DNA from: Seriola aureovittata
Taxonomy: Eukaryota > Chordata > Actinopteri > Carangiformes > Carangidae
Reading direction: 5' to 3'
Length of the DNA stretch: 64,000 bases
Assembly: GCF_021018895.1 (NCBI RefSeq)
Contig: NC_079364.1
Coordinates: 1,450,401-1,514,400 of the forward strand
The position numbers and the translations under genes were made by a program. The notes below the pieces were generated by a model, which did no database searches, was not told where the DNA came from, and saw only the letters and a list, made by a program, of their open reading frames with translations. Position 1 is the first letter of the stretch, and every line of letters begins with the position of its first letter. Shown here piece after piece: positions 41,486-52,579 of the stretch.

Positions 41486-42336
41486 GAGAACTTATCTATA
41501 AAAAAATATACTCTTCATAATCCATGTTCAGACGTTTGCCTCAGTATCAGCGGGATCCAGTTGCTGCTGTGTGCACACCCATGGGTGCAGAGCAGTCTGA
41601 ACTTCTGACTTCTTTAAAACAACTTTACCTGCTGCAGATTCAACAAAATGAACAAATACAGACTGAAAGGAAAAAAAAACACAAGGGCAAAGTCGACTGT
41701 TCTCATTGCAACTTCAGATTAGCCAACGCAGCATCTTACCTAATAATGTCACGTTACATTGCTGCACTGTTTTGCTCTCTGCATCGGGATCAATGGACGG
41801 GCCTCATTCAAATAAGAATGAGGAGCTAAGTTTTTTCACACAGGACTCGTTCACACTGACTTTAGCCCTGAGGCTCAGAATCAACATGGCTCTTATATCC
41901 CTGGATCCCTCACACTCGCCTCTATCCACTCATGTGTTAGTGGAAGACATAAAAAAACAAAAAAAGAGAAGAAGAAAAGCTGTAGCCACAGGTTCGCTGT
42001 ATGGTGGAATCCCTAGGCAGCATCTTCTGAACATAACATAAGACAGGATGTGTAGAGTAAAAATCAGGAAGTGAAATCAGGCAAGCAGAGGGTCCAGAGG
42101 GTCAATCCAACTCCCATCTGTAAATCTGTTAAAGACCCACTGCATTGAAAACATGTCTACATGGTGTTTGTTATATGATGCAAGACCTATGATGAGCAGA
42201 ATAAGCTGTCGACCCCATGGATGAGTATTTCCAGCTCGGACCGGTCGAGTCCCAATGACAAAAAACAAAGAAACAAAAACACAAACCTGAGGAATCTCTT
42301 CAATTTATAGGGGGCTTTCTATCATGTAGCCTCCAG

Positions 42337-42435
42337 GGTGCAGCTCACTGAGCTTCAGAACCGCTCTTCAGAAACCTGTGGATGACGTCACAGAGTCTAC
42401 ATCCATTTTAATTTATAGTCTATAGTGCAGATGTG
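42337..42435 (+). mobile_element. Fragment of the dispersed repeat seen whole at 46180
   Basis: The run CAGCTCACTGAGCTTCAGAA, then GACGTCACAGAG and CATCCATTTTAATTTATAGT parallels the last part of the 46180-46880 element (CAGCTCACTCTGAGCTTCA, CGTCACAGAGGCAGCATCCA). It is a short 3' fragment in the same orientation. Confidence 0.45.
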
Positions 42436-42801
42436 AAAACTGTTTCTATTTGTTTTATACTGTCTGTACTTTCTTTATGTGAACTATGGTTTCAGAAATA
42501 AAATGTAATATCACTAGTTTTCTGTTGCAGGTGGATGATACAGATGATACAAATATAAATGATAAAGATTTTACTGTGTCGGTCTTTAAAATCTCCTGAG
42601 GTCCAGTCTGCAAGACAGGCCCTGACCCCCGGACAGGGTCCTCACCTCAACTTTGAGAAACTCACAGTAACACAAACTCAGGTAGGAAATAAAAAATATT
42701 TCACCACTGACTTGATGCACAGAAACACAACAACAAGCTTCTTTTAACCGGCTGTGTGCACATTGTTCAAACAGCTGGTTCTCCATCGTCTCCTCTGTGC
42801 A

Positions 42802-42803
<2 letters not shown>

Positions 42804-42848
<45 letters not shown>
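42804..42848 (+). repeat. (TG)n microsatellite
   Basis: 45 bp of uninterrupted GT/TG. Confidence 0.95.
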
Positions 42849-42851
<3 letters not shown>

Positions 42852-42999
42852 ACACCGTCATGTGTTGCTGGGAAAAAGCAGAACTTGTCTCGACCCACCA
42901 AAAATAAAAGAACTCCTTAGGTACGGAGCAATCTGTGCAGGACTAAACTAATGCCTGAAACCTTACAACAATCAATATTTTTATCATTTATGGCATGGA

Positions 43000-43190
43000 T
43001 CAATAGTCCTTCCCAACTTTCTCGAATGTTATTTCCAGTTACCCTCTTACTCTGGGAGCAGATTAGGCGACCCTGAGGCAGCGGTGTAATGGGAAGTGTG
43101 GCGGGCTGGGCAGCGGGTCGATGGACATTGATCCGGCTCATTATTCCGCTCCATCGAACGCTCGCCATTAGCGGCTAAATAAAAACCAAA
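43000..43190. promoter_or_regulatory. Candidate conserved non-coding element
   Basis: Unique segment with GGAGCAGATTAGGCGACC, GGTGTAATGGGAAGTGTG and CTCGCCATTAGCGGCTAAAT. It is GC-richer than its surroundings and without repeats. Inferred from composition only. Confidence 0.3.
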
Positions 43191-43542
43191 TGCTCTCTCT
43201 CTCTAACTCTCAGTAATATTCAGATCCTCTGCTCTACCTTTGGTCTTTATTGTTGTTTAAAAGCTGCTGCATGTTATCGACTCTTTGTTTAGGCGGTTTG
43301 GCTCGGAGGTTCCGGTGTGGGGGATGTAATTACTGGCTGTTTCAGCGTCGGTAGGGTTTAGGGCGGAGCAGAGGAGCTGAGGAGGCGACGGTCGATGGCG
43401 CCTGGCAGCGCGGCTCTCTTATCAAGAGAGCAGAGATCTAATTCAGACTCTCCACTTTCAACCACCGCAGGAGGAAGGAGGGAAGATTCAGGCTGTTTGT
43501 TCTGCATCTCTCTGTACTCCAGGGAAAGACCCAACAAACAGG

Positions 43543-43724
<182 letters not shown>

Positions 43725-44059
43725 GTCACGTTGTCCCTGTCCGTATCAAACTATCACATCACTACCTCAGTGGTTTTTATGAGTCTGTCCTCGGAGCTTC
43801 TTCAGTCTGTTCTGTACAAACATGGCCGCTCGTCTGCAGGAGCAACATCTGATTTATTTTCCTCCAGACTGACATTTTTTTTAATGTTTGTTCTTCACTT
43901 TTTCTGATTTTCTGCAGGTTTAATTTTACACAAGATGACTCTCATTTTAGTCGTTTTGTCCATCGTTTCTATCAGTTATTACATTTTGCTTGTGGTTCTT
44001 GCTGCTGAGGTCTGAGGAGGCAGCAGACATATTAAAGTTCCTCATATCTGTTCCTCAAG
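43725..44059. other. Intergenic, no gene seen
   Basis: Unique sequence, with no feature recognised. Confidence 0.4.
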
Positions 44060-44330
44060 ATTTCTTCAAATTTGGCAAACATTCACTTGGTCAGAGGTTA
44101 AAGGTCAAGGTCACTAGCTCACAAATTCATACACTAATTATGACATAATTTGACTTGAATGTCTATAAGGATAAAATGAAGACAGGACATTTTATATTCC
44201 AAAGGGTCAAAGGTCAACTTCACTGTGACATCATAATGTTCAGCAAAAACACTTCTGGACATTATTCAACACTGTAGCTCTGAGAGATTGCGGCCATATT
44301 TACTAGAACTTGGCGGCTTGGCGGATGCTG
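44060..44330 (+). mobile_element. Dispersed fish repeat carrying nuclear-receptor half-sites
   Basis: CTTCAAATTTGGCAAACATT, CAAGGTCACTAGCTCACAAA and GGTCAAAGGTCAACTTCACT belong to a dispersed repeat type I recall as common in fish genomes (TTTGGCACAAACATTCACTT and onwards). The ends were not defined. It contains AGGTTA-A-AGGTCA-AGGTCA at 44095-44113 and a perfect DR1, GGGTCAAAGGTCA, at 44204-44216. Confidence 0.45.
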
Positions 44331-45165
44331 ACGCTTGGTCTGTAACCACACCCAACAGTGACATCACAATGTACTGACACGCCCGTGAGTACCCTCCTAC
44401 ATCACAGCAGCAAGATGAGACGTTGAACTACTGGACTTGGTCTTTAGAATAAATCTTTTGGAAACTGTTGAATCCTTTTTTCCCCTCTAAAACAGGATAA
44501 GAGTGAGATGCAGTAATTGTTGGAGTCCTGACGGTTTAAAAATATGTGAAGTGTTTGTACAGCAGGTTTGGGGCCTAACACGGGGTCAAGGTTCAAAGAA
44601 ACTGTAGCCTCTCGTCTCTTCAGCTCTGCAACAGTCTGGTCTCCAGGCTCACAGCGGTGCGATGGTGCGGGCTCCGAGTTGTTTCATGTGCGAAGCTGGC
44701 AGCGGCTCAACTGAAAGGTGGAGCTAATTAAACTAACGAGCTGTGTGGGTTCTCTCTGTTACTAGTCGTCTCAGGTGCTAATCACGAACCTAATCACAAC
44801 AGAAATCTGACTTCTCCACTGAGATCCATCGGCCTCCAGCCAAACAAATATCTACCTCCGGCTGCTGAGAGAAATCTGAGTTCAGCTCATCACAACCAGG
44901 TGAGACATTTCAGTCCGTCGCACCACGAGCTCAAAATACCTCAGCACAGAGCAGCTGTTCTAACATCCCTTCAACACAGAAAGCAAAAGAATGAAAAAGT
45001 AAAAATGAAATGTGTTTATTAATTTTAATATATTTTAAAGAAATGTATTATTATGTTTTTATTGTTGTTATGTCTCATGTTTGTGTTTTTATGCTGCTCT
45101 GCTGAAAGAATCTCCCTTTGTGTGACAGTAAAGGTCTGACCTTCACAAACCTTTGCAGTACCAGT

Positions 45166-45207
45166 ACACACACACACGCACACACACGCACACACACACA
45201 CGCACAC
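45166..45207 (+). repeat. (CA)n microsatellite with CG interruptions
   Basis: 42 bp of CA interrupted by CG about every ten bases. Confidence 0.9.
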
Positions 45208-45385
45208 TGTAGTGGGATTTAATAACATGTTGACACCGGTCTGCTCCCGCTCACACACACTCAGAATGATAAAATGATCCTGCAGGATGTAAAAGTAACT
45301 CATCCCGGCTATTATCAGTGTTTTATCTGCTGCTGAGTGTGTTCACATCACTTCCTGTTTCACTCTTGACTTCTGAAGAGTCATT

Positions 45386-45387
<2 letters not shown>

Positions 45388-45426
<39 letters not shown>
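45388..45426 (+). repeat. (TC)n microsatellite
   Basis: 39 bp of uninterrupted CT; a polypurine/polypyrimidine tract. Confidence 0.95.
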
Positions 45427-45428
<2 letters not shown>

Positions 45429-46179
45429 GTCCAGTGTCTCTCACCACTTTGGTTTTCTGTACATGAATCGCACAGTGATAATTCTGAGAGATGTTCAGTG
45501 AAGGCACGCCGTCAGATTAGTTGTTTCTCATTTGATGCTTAATTTGTTTTTGCTAATTGGGTTGTTAGGTATGTTGTGTAGTGGGGCTCAGGAGGCCTGA
45601 ATGCACCATCAACATCCGATTTCAGCACAAACACTCACACTTTACTGTGTGGTCACAGTGCAAACACATTTCTCTCCAAAAAACATTCACTCAAATTCTT
45701 ACAATCAACATATAAACACAAAAGCAACAGTTATAGAATTGAGTTAATCATAAATAAAGTGTCTTTGTAAAATGACAAATATTTCGTTAAATCTTATTAT
45801 CTGACGCTGTATTGATGTTATATTCACCTGAAACCTGTGGGAATAAAACAAATGTCACTTTTCACTGAATCTGTAATTGAGCTCCAAGAGAAAATGAGTC
45901 CGAACTTCTCATGAGACCAGCGATGCTCATACAGAGCGCACACGTGTAAATGATGTGTAAAACTGTTATTTCAGACGAGAAGTGAAACCTCAGTTTACGT
46001 CACAGATCCAGATGAAGCTGATGGACTGAATATGATTCTGTGCGGCTGGACTGTGTGTTGTTCATCTGTCTCCTGTCACCTGTTCAATGAATTCATTCTT
46101 TCAAACAGGACAGTACAAAAACTAATTTAACTCCCTCAGAGTTCGCTGTGCAGATGTCGTGTTACCAAAAATTAAGCAT

Positions 46180-46880
46180 CAACACTGAAGAACCAGAAGC
46201 TGCAGTTCCTCTAACGACCACTAGAGTCTGGCTCCAACACTGAGTCAGTCCCCATAGACTCCCATGTTAAAATGTCCAACTTTACAGCAGAAATAAACAT
46301 GTTTACAGCCTGGTACAAAAACATATTGACATATGACACCTATTTATATAACTCACCTGTTTACATTTTATTAAGGACTTAAGTGATGTATACGTGAGGG
46401 CGTGGCCTCTTTGAGTGGCTGCTCTGCTTCACTTTAGCTAATTAGAGACACAACATGACCTCTGGTGGTGTTGGTGCCTTCTGGAGGATATTAGATCATT
46501 TCATTTGTTGGTTAACTGACTAACAGAACACAAGGAAGTATTTGCTCCTCCCTCCCTTGTATTATTTTATCTATATGTTAGCAGTAATTAGCAGGTATCA
46601 GCAGCTGCGCTCACCATACCTGGCTTGTTAGCTTAGCTCGTTAACTACCTAATTAGCCATCAAATTAATTAGCCTTGGGCTAGCCTTGAGGACACACGCC
46701 CCACGTCTTTCACCATTTTAGGATTAGCCAAGAATTAGGGGCAGAGTCTGACACTGCCAAGATGGCGACAATGGAGCAGCTCACTCTGAGCTTCAAAACG
46801 TCACAGAGGCAGCATCCATCTTTATTTCCCTGAGCTGCAGCCTCCTCATAAATGTCAGTTCATAGTGTCTGTACTGTATA
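46180..46880 (+). mobile_element. Dispersed non-coding repeat, about 700 bp
   Basis: It begins CAACACTGAAG and TGCAGTTCCTCTAACGACCA, then CCCCATAGACTCCCATGTTA and GCAGAAATAAACATGTTTAC. It ends with GCCAAGATGGCGACAATGGA and CATCCATCTTTATTTCCC. I recognise this pattern as a widespread fish repeat without coding capacity. Partial copies are at 42337 (same orientation) and 56463 (inverted). Its superfamily is not clear to me. Confidence 0.55.
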
Positions 46881-47239
46881 GCCGAATGAATATGATTGGA
46901 TGCTACTTGCTACACAGCTGTGAATGAGCCAATCATGGCAGAGAACATCGATCTATTTATAATACTTAAAAATAATAATGAACTTCTTTTGATAGTCTTA
47001 AGAGAGGACTAGGTGGATGGACACGCAGTTGCTCAACAACAAACAGCTCCAGCATGAAACAGGATGTGAGTTCATGAGTCAGCTTTAGACGTGCATTATG
47101 GATCACGGCTGTGGTGTAATCAGGTTATAACCTGAAGCTCAAGGAAATGTGTCGCCAAACAAATAAAAAGCACATCAGACACGACAACCTGGTCATTAGA
47201 GAACACTTTCACACAAACAAACCCGTCTCTTATGAAGCC

Positions 47240-47430
47240 TGACTAACATTAATTTCCTGTGGCTGCGGTGATGGCAGATTCTCTGGAGAGCAGTTCGGCT
47301 CGGAGCGACTCCCCAGGAGCGTTCAGGTTGGTTAGGGTACTGTCAGCGACCGCTACGACTCATTCACTTGTAAATTGGGGGAAATAACAGGACCAGATGT
47401 TGTCATTATTTCCACTGGGCCCGGGAGCAT
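47240..47430. promoter_or_regulatory. Candidate conserved non-coding element
   Basis: Unique, GC-balanced segment with CTAACATTAATTTCCTGTGG, GTTAGGGTACTGTCAGCGAC and AAATTGGGGGAAATAACAGG. No repeat or coding signature. Inferred from composition only. Confidence 0.3.
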
Positions 47431-47491
47431 CACTATCACTCAGTGTTTTGGACAATTTTCAACAAGCAGAAACCCGTCATTTTGCAGAGGA

Positions 47492-47511
47492 CCCCCCCCC
47501 CCCCCCCCCCC
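47492..47511 (+). repeat. C20 homopolymer
   Basis: Twenty consecutive C. The minus strand can form G-quadruplex-type structure, and the length is likely unstable in assembly. Confidence 0.9.
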
Positions 47512-47859
47512 GGTGCTGGTGATGTGAGGAAAACAGAAAACATGTTTGATGCTGCTGCTGTTTCGGTTTCTGCTAGAAATCCTGTTTTGTATCTGCGTGT
47601 AACAGCCCACAGATTTTAGCATGAATGAAGCTCCTCAGTTGGACAAACATCTTTAGATTTAATTTCTGCCTCAAGGTTTCAAGGAAAACTCTGACTTTTT
47701 GGTAAATTGTTTATTCTATTATCTGGAGCTTGACCGAGAAATTAATATCATTTTCATCTCTGTGTTTTCAGACAATACTGAGGTTTTTTAATGTTTTAAT
47801 TTACCTCGGTAAAATCAATGTTGAGTTTTTTAAAAATTACCTCCAACAGAATAAATTAC

Positions 47860-48060
47860 CAGTGTTGGGGAGAAGTGAACTACATGTAATTAAACTACGG
47901 TAGTAGTTTAACGACATCTTGCAGTAGCTCACTGATAGTTCAGCTACATTCATACAATATGTCTACAGTCATTCAAGTGGTTAAATTACTTTTTTCTCAT
48001 TTTTTTGTGTAGTTAACAACTGAAACTATAAACAACGGAGAGGAACGATTTTTAATTATT
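47860..48060 (+). mobile_element. Left end of an outer hAT-like element
   Basis: It begins CAGTGTTGGGGAGAAGTGAA and continues CTACATGTAATTAAACTACG, which is the form of a hAT-type terminus in fish. It is interrupted at about 48060 by a second element. Its matching right end (CTCCCCAACACTG) was not found in the window. Confidence 0.4.
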
Positions 48061-48681
48061 TTACCATTGCCTCTCGATCGATTAATCTAGCGATTATTTT
48101 TTCGATGCATCGATTAATCTAACGATTCATTTTTTCAATTCGATTCGATTATCGATTATTTTCCCATTATTTGACCTATATAGCAATTTACATATGCTAA
48201 TTTATGTATCTCAATGAAAAAACACAAATTTCTTCATTCCAACCTATTTTTATTGATTTCACCAAAAAATACCAAATTCCAAAATAAAATTCAAGTAATG
48301 AAAACAATAGTACAATCTGACGTCAGAGGTAGCGTTTAACAAAAAATAAAATGAAATAAAATACTTTCAATAAATAAAACAAGTTCTTGTTGTGCAACAA
48401 GAGTGAACGCTGGCGCAACTTGCTGCCGCTGCTCGCCGGTAACCTAACTTTTTAACTTTTAATATTTTTTTTTTAACTTTTCAGAAGTTCGGACTTATTT
48501 TATAGTTTCTATAAACCTAATCGGACCTTGTAATTGCCTTCATTTGGAATATTTCTACGATCTACTGGCACTACGTCCGTGTGAGTCTTAACTAGCCTAC
48601 CGTTAGCTCACCTGTTCTGTTCCGGCTTGAGCCTCACGTGACGTTTACCTGGTGAACACTGCCTGAGTTCTCGTCCACAAT

Positions 48682-49278
48682 GTGGACGGTAGGACATACA
48701 TCTTGTCCGTATGTGTCTGGCTCTTTCTACTGCCCGTCCACCTGCCAGTGCTGGTGATGCTTCAGTGCTCGGCCGCTGACCTGCTCCGGCTGCGCTGTCG
48801 CCTGCCTGGACCTGCGCCTGGGGCACTCCACCTTCACCCGGACGTCGCCTTCCGGCCCCGCCGGAGATGCATTCACCGAGGGTCCCGCCGGAGTTTCCAC
48901 TGTGACATGTCGGCAGCGGTGGGGTCCATCATCTGGTCCAGCTCTCGGCGCCCTCCGCGCTCCACCGGCCGGGTTGTCGACCGCGGTGTGTTGACCCGCC
49001 TGGCCTCGTCGGCTGGCACCACCGCCGGCTGCGACGGCACCTCACTCGGCTTCGCTCTGCTGGACATCCGCTCGCTGACGGGCGGGGGACATCTCGTCCA
49101 GGACATCATCGCAGACCGTGGGCTAGACTTTCTTTGTTTGGCCGAGACATGGCAACAGCCCAGCGACTTCTCCCGGCTGGTTGCGAGCTGTTTTGGTCCC
49201 ACTCCGACCATCATTGCTACTGTCTACTGTCACTTTTGTATTGTTTTTATTTTTATATTTCATTTTTATTGTTGTTAA
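48682..49278 (+). pseudogene. Truncated LINE ORF (start of apurinic endonuclease domain)
   Basis: The open frame is 198 codons. Residues 122-168 (FALLDIRSLTGGGHLVQDII, then ADRGLDFLCLAETWQQPSDF) match the start of the APE-type endonuclease of L2/CR1-like LINEs. The Glu of the ETW motif is kept at about residue 155. The Asn usually found in the NIRSL motif is Asp (128). After residue about 170 the frame runs into 3'-tail sequence and ends in a nonsense stretch rich in Phe, Ile and Cys. The N-terminal 120 residues are Arg/Pro-rich and not recognised. Confidence 0.6.
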
Positions 49279-49363
49279 TTAATTCTTAATATGTTTTTAA
49301 TCTCAATTTGTGTAACTGTGTACGGTGTCCTTGAGTGCCAAGAAAGGCGCCTTTAAATAAAAT

Positions 49364-49365
<2 letters not shown>

Positions 49366-49410
<45 letters not shown>
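49366..49410 (+). repeat. (ATT)n tail of the LINE
   Basis: 15 ATT units directly after the LINE 3' end, the usual microsatellite tail of L2-like LINEs. Confidence 0.9.
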
Positions 49411-49412
<2 letters not shown>

Positions 49413-49728
49413 GAATCAAGAAAATGTTATCATAAAATCAATAAAATATGAACAGCAGCAGTTTTCTTTTTTAACTAACAAAATATAAAGTGCTGTTCAT
49501 TCACAGGAACATGCACTCTGCCTTTTAACTCAAGAATAGTGTGTGTGTGTGTGTGTCTGTGTGTGCACGTGGGAGTGTTTGGATGAATGGCGCGGTATGG
49601 TATCGATACTGCCGCTACTTGCTGCCGCCATTGTTTGTTTTCAAACGACGCATCGACGCACAGTTTTTGCGTCGACGTATTTTTTGCGTCGACGTCATCG
49701 ATGACGTCGATGCGTCGCCCCAGCCCTA

Positions 49729-50689
49729 ACTTGAACAACACAGCGGCACAAAACAGCACAGTGACGACACCAGCATGGAGAAACCTCCCGAAAATCTCAG
49801 CCATAGAATCACCAAGTATTCTTTAGTGTATTTTATTGTCAGTGTGAAGTAATCGGTAGCTTGCCCTGCACTGCAAGTTGCTGAGTTACGGTCAAATCAC
49901 ACGGTAAATAAACCGTTAATATCGCTTCCTGGTTCCACACAAACACACGTTACAAATTTCATCATTCAGCATTTGGACTTTAAGCCAATTAAAGGCGGTA
50001 TTTTCCTCTGCTAAAGCAACGCATACAGGCAGGTTGGTGTGGCTCTGGATGCCAGAACGTGCTCACTGAGAACACAGTTGTTATGTGGCCTCACTCTTTC
50101 TCCACGTCGGAGCCAATATTTGAGCTTTTATTTTACAGTGTTTTCACTTTCACGCTTTCAATTTCCTTCATTTACATAAAAGGTTTTGAAATTTATGTCA
50201 AGTTTTTTCTGAATGTTTTTTTTGCATATTTGTACAAAAATTATTATTGAACTCTCATGGACTCAAAATTATTGTGATGAACTTGGAGATTTATTGATTT
50301 TCACAACATTTTTAGCATTTTGTTAAAATACATGAATTTATTTTGGAGGTGAATTTGGATGAAAGGTTCAGAGGCATCAGAAATCACCTGACTGTGTGTT
50401 TGCATGTTGGTTCTGCAGCCTGGAGGGATTTTTATCTCATGAGTCCGACCAGCCCGTCTCTCCTATCTATTAGTGGTTTGAGGCCTGAGAAAACATTAGT
50501 TAGACCTTCATCTTCATACCGAGAGACGGGGGGGGGGGGGGGCTGAGGCCGGAGGAATTAGCCGTGAAAGGAAGACTTTCAACAGAGAAGCACCGTGTTG
50601 GAGTTCTTCTCAACAGAAAACAAACCAAAAAGACGGGCTGACAAATGTTTGCCAAACTCGCTTCTTCCCACTCGCAGCACATCAGGCGC
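49729..50689. other. Intergenic or outer-element remnant, no gene
   Basis: It may include the right part of the outer hAT-like element, but no terminus was identified. A 15-base G run lies at 50528-50542. The open frames have no resemblance to known proteins. Confidence 0.35.
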
Positions 50690-50960
50690 ACTCCAGAGGT
50701 TGTGTTTGCCTAATTGAATTAACACCTGTGGGCTCGTTAATGTGCCGCATCAACAAGGGATTAACAGGAGTGAGCGCTTTGACTGGAGCTGGTGCGACTC
50801 TTCAATAATTCCCTGGCAAACAACGATATCAGGAATGCCAATGACCAGGCAGGGATTAGTGCTGACAAACCGTAATTGGATTTCTTGTACAGTTAATTGA
50901 ATTACTATAAATGCACGTCTGCTATAGTTTGTTTTTGGGTTTTGTGTATCTGCACAGGAT
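50690..50960. promoter_or_regulatory. Candidate conserved non-coding element (strongest in window)
   Basis: Unique sequence dense in developmental motifs: GCCTAATTGAATTAACACCT, GTTAATGTGCCGCATCAACA, GGGATTAACAGG, CCGTAATTGGATTTC and AGTTAATTGAATTACTATAA. It holds several TAATTG/TTAATT homeodomain sites and a GGGATTA Otx/Pitx-type core. It sits just left of a transposon insertion at 51050 and is itself repeat-free. Conservation needs alignment. Confidence 0.4.
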
Positions 50961-52579
50961 ATGGGAGTCTTCATATCCGACTGTCTGCGCCACTGAGGAG
51001 AGTGTACAGACTTATAATGTCTCTATACAACTAGTCTGTCCTGTCGTCACACTGTAAAAAATATCCTAATTTTACGGAAAATAACGAAGTTTTCTAACAG
51101 TAATTTCCTGTTTTTTTTTAAATTGTGAACAAAAGTCTGTAAAATGACAGTAATTATCTGTAATAATGTGCCAGAATAAAGAACATCACTGAGAGCTGAG
51201 AACCATCATGACATGTGCACCTGCACAATGACTCCAAACTCAGTATTAGTTTCTATTCTATTGTTATTTAATGTAAAATGGTTCAGCAGACTGTTTATTA
51301 CAACTAAGCTGAGGGAATAATGTATTTTCAGATATCTGTGATCATCTAATCAGAGTGCCGTTTCTTTTGTCTTTTTCTCTAAACTCTATAATAAGACACT
51401 GATATGATTTCTCTCTCTATTATAATGTTTTCTTCCATCCAGCCAAGGTCTGGATCTTTGGGGACACCTACAACCTCTTGCAGCAATGATGGAGGCCCTG
51501 CACCACCTCCACCTGCAGTGTCCACACATGAAGATCTTCTCTTCCCAAACACAGACACAGTGTCTTATATGATAATATAGTATTTTATAATGTAACACTT
51601 GTGGCCATAACATTGTTCAGTCTGATCAGCTCTGCTCTTCCTTGTTCCCTTCACCCTCACTGTCGTATTACACTCTCTGCCCCACGTCAGACATACAGTC
51701 ACATGACTTTTGGACTCCACTGTAGCTGTAACAAACTGTCAATAGTTTAAAACATTAGATTCATATTTCATCGTCCTCAGTCATTATAGTTAATATCAGT
51801 GTGCTGTTCCAACAGCATCACTTATTTAGAGGGAGATTGTTACTGGAGCAAATAAATATTAACTGTCTCACATATTAGGACTCATGATGAATAATGATTA
51901 TACTTGTTACTAAAGATTCTGTTGCTGTTGATTCACCTACTTCTTTTTATTAAACAAACTTACGTATGACAGATGACACATGAAATTCAGCTTTAACTTC
52001 ATCCACAACTATTTTTCAATTTTAAATAGTTGATTGTAAATTGTACACTACAGTATTTAATTAATCCATTTATTATTCTTTTATACATGTTTCCAGTGTT
52101 GTAAATAGTTCAAATTAATGTAGTTTATAATGTCCAATAAAGTTATTTCTGAAGCTCTTGCTTTAACTTTGTTGATGGTTTTTATAGAGCACATCTGGTA
52201 TGAATTTACACAATAGTTACACGTACAGCATTGTGTGGATATTTCTATGTTAGCTTTAATCAACAACATAAATACTTGAAATGTTTAAATGTTATCCGAC
52301 AACACTGACAATGAAAGATCAAAAACCATGCAGTCTCCCTTCAACCAGATGAATGAAACTAATGTGCTGCTCTGTACATGAGCTCCTCCTTCTGTTGGCA
52401 CAGATCACTCAGTTTTCACAGTGTGGAAACCTTTCAAATGACAAGAAAACACAAACACTTGAGTTAAGATGCGGTGGATCACAGTTAATCACAAATATCG
52501 ATCAGCTGTCAGGACAGGTGCATGAATGTCTGCTTCAGTTGAGGACTGGTTTGAGTATTAAATGAACAATCTTCTATAT

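Larger units (their letters stand above)
39966..42336. other. Intergenic with two microsatellites, no gene
   Basis: Unique sequence interrupted by (CA)n at 40813-40869 and (GT)n at 41439-41481. A C-run (CCCCCACCCCCCGGGG) lies near 41170. No coding exon was recognised. Confidence 0.45.
42436..43543. other. Intergenic, no gene seen
   Basis: It contains (TG)n at 42804-42848 and the GC-richer candidate element at 43000-43190. Nothing coding was recognised. Confidence 0.45.
44331..46179. other. Intergenic with microsatellites, no gene
   Basis: Unique sequence apart from an interrupted (CA)n at 45166-45207 and (TC)n at 45388-45426. No coding exon was recognised. Confidence 0.45.
46881..47859. other. 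Intergenic, no gene seen
   Basis: It contains the candidate conserved element at 47240-47430 and a 20-base C run at 47492-47511. No coding exon. Confidence 0.4.
48405..49410 (+). mobile_element. Internally deleted L2-type LINE
   Basis: The element has a 5' region (GC-rich, starting near 48405-48420), the first part of an endonuclease-type ORF, and then an abrupt switch near 49210 to a LINE 3' end (GTGTCCTTGAGTGCCAAGAA, GGCGCCTTTAAATAAAATGT) and an (ATT)n tail at 49366-49410. Reverse transcriptase and most of the endonuclease are missing, so it would depend on a full-length relative. It lies inside the hAT-like element and is therefore the younger insertion. The exact 5' end and target duplication are not resolved. 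Confidence 0.6.
48060..49728. mobile_element. Second hAT-like non-autonomous element, split by a LINE
   Basis: The left part carries CGATTAATCTAGCGATTATT and CGATTCGATTATCGATTATT. The right part carries CATCGACGCACAGTTTTTGC and ends GTCGCCCCAGCCCTA. These ATCGAT/CGTCGACG-rich ends are typical of hAT-derived non-autonomous elements in teleosts. An exact left terminus and an 8-bp target duplication were not found, so the left end may be truncated. The inside has no transposase. Confidence 0.45.

Noticed and set aside
51440..52141. Terminal exon reading AKVWIFGDTYNLLQQ, stop, then AATAAA
   Set aside because: The acceptor (TTCCATCCAG) and poly(A) signal look plausible, but no upstream exon joins it and no family was recognised. 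Left as part of the CACTA-like element.
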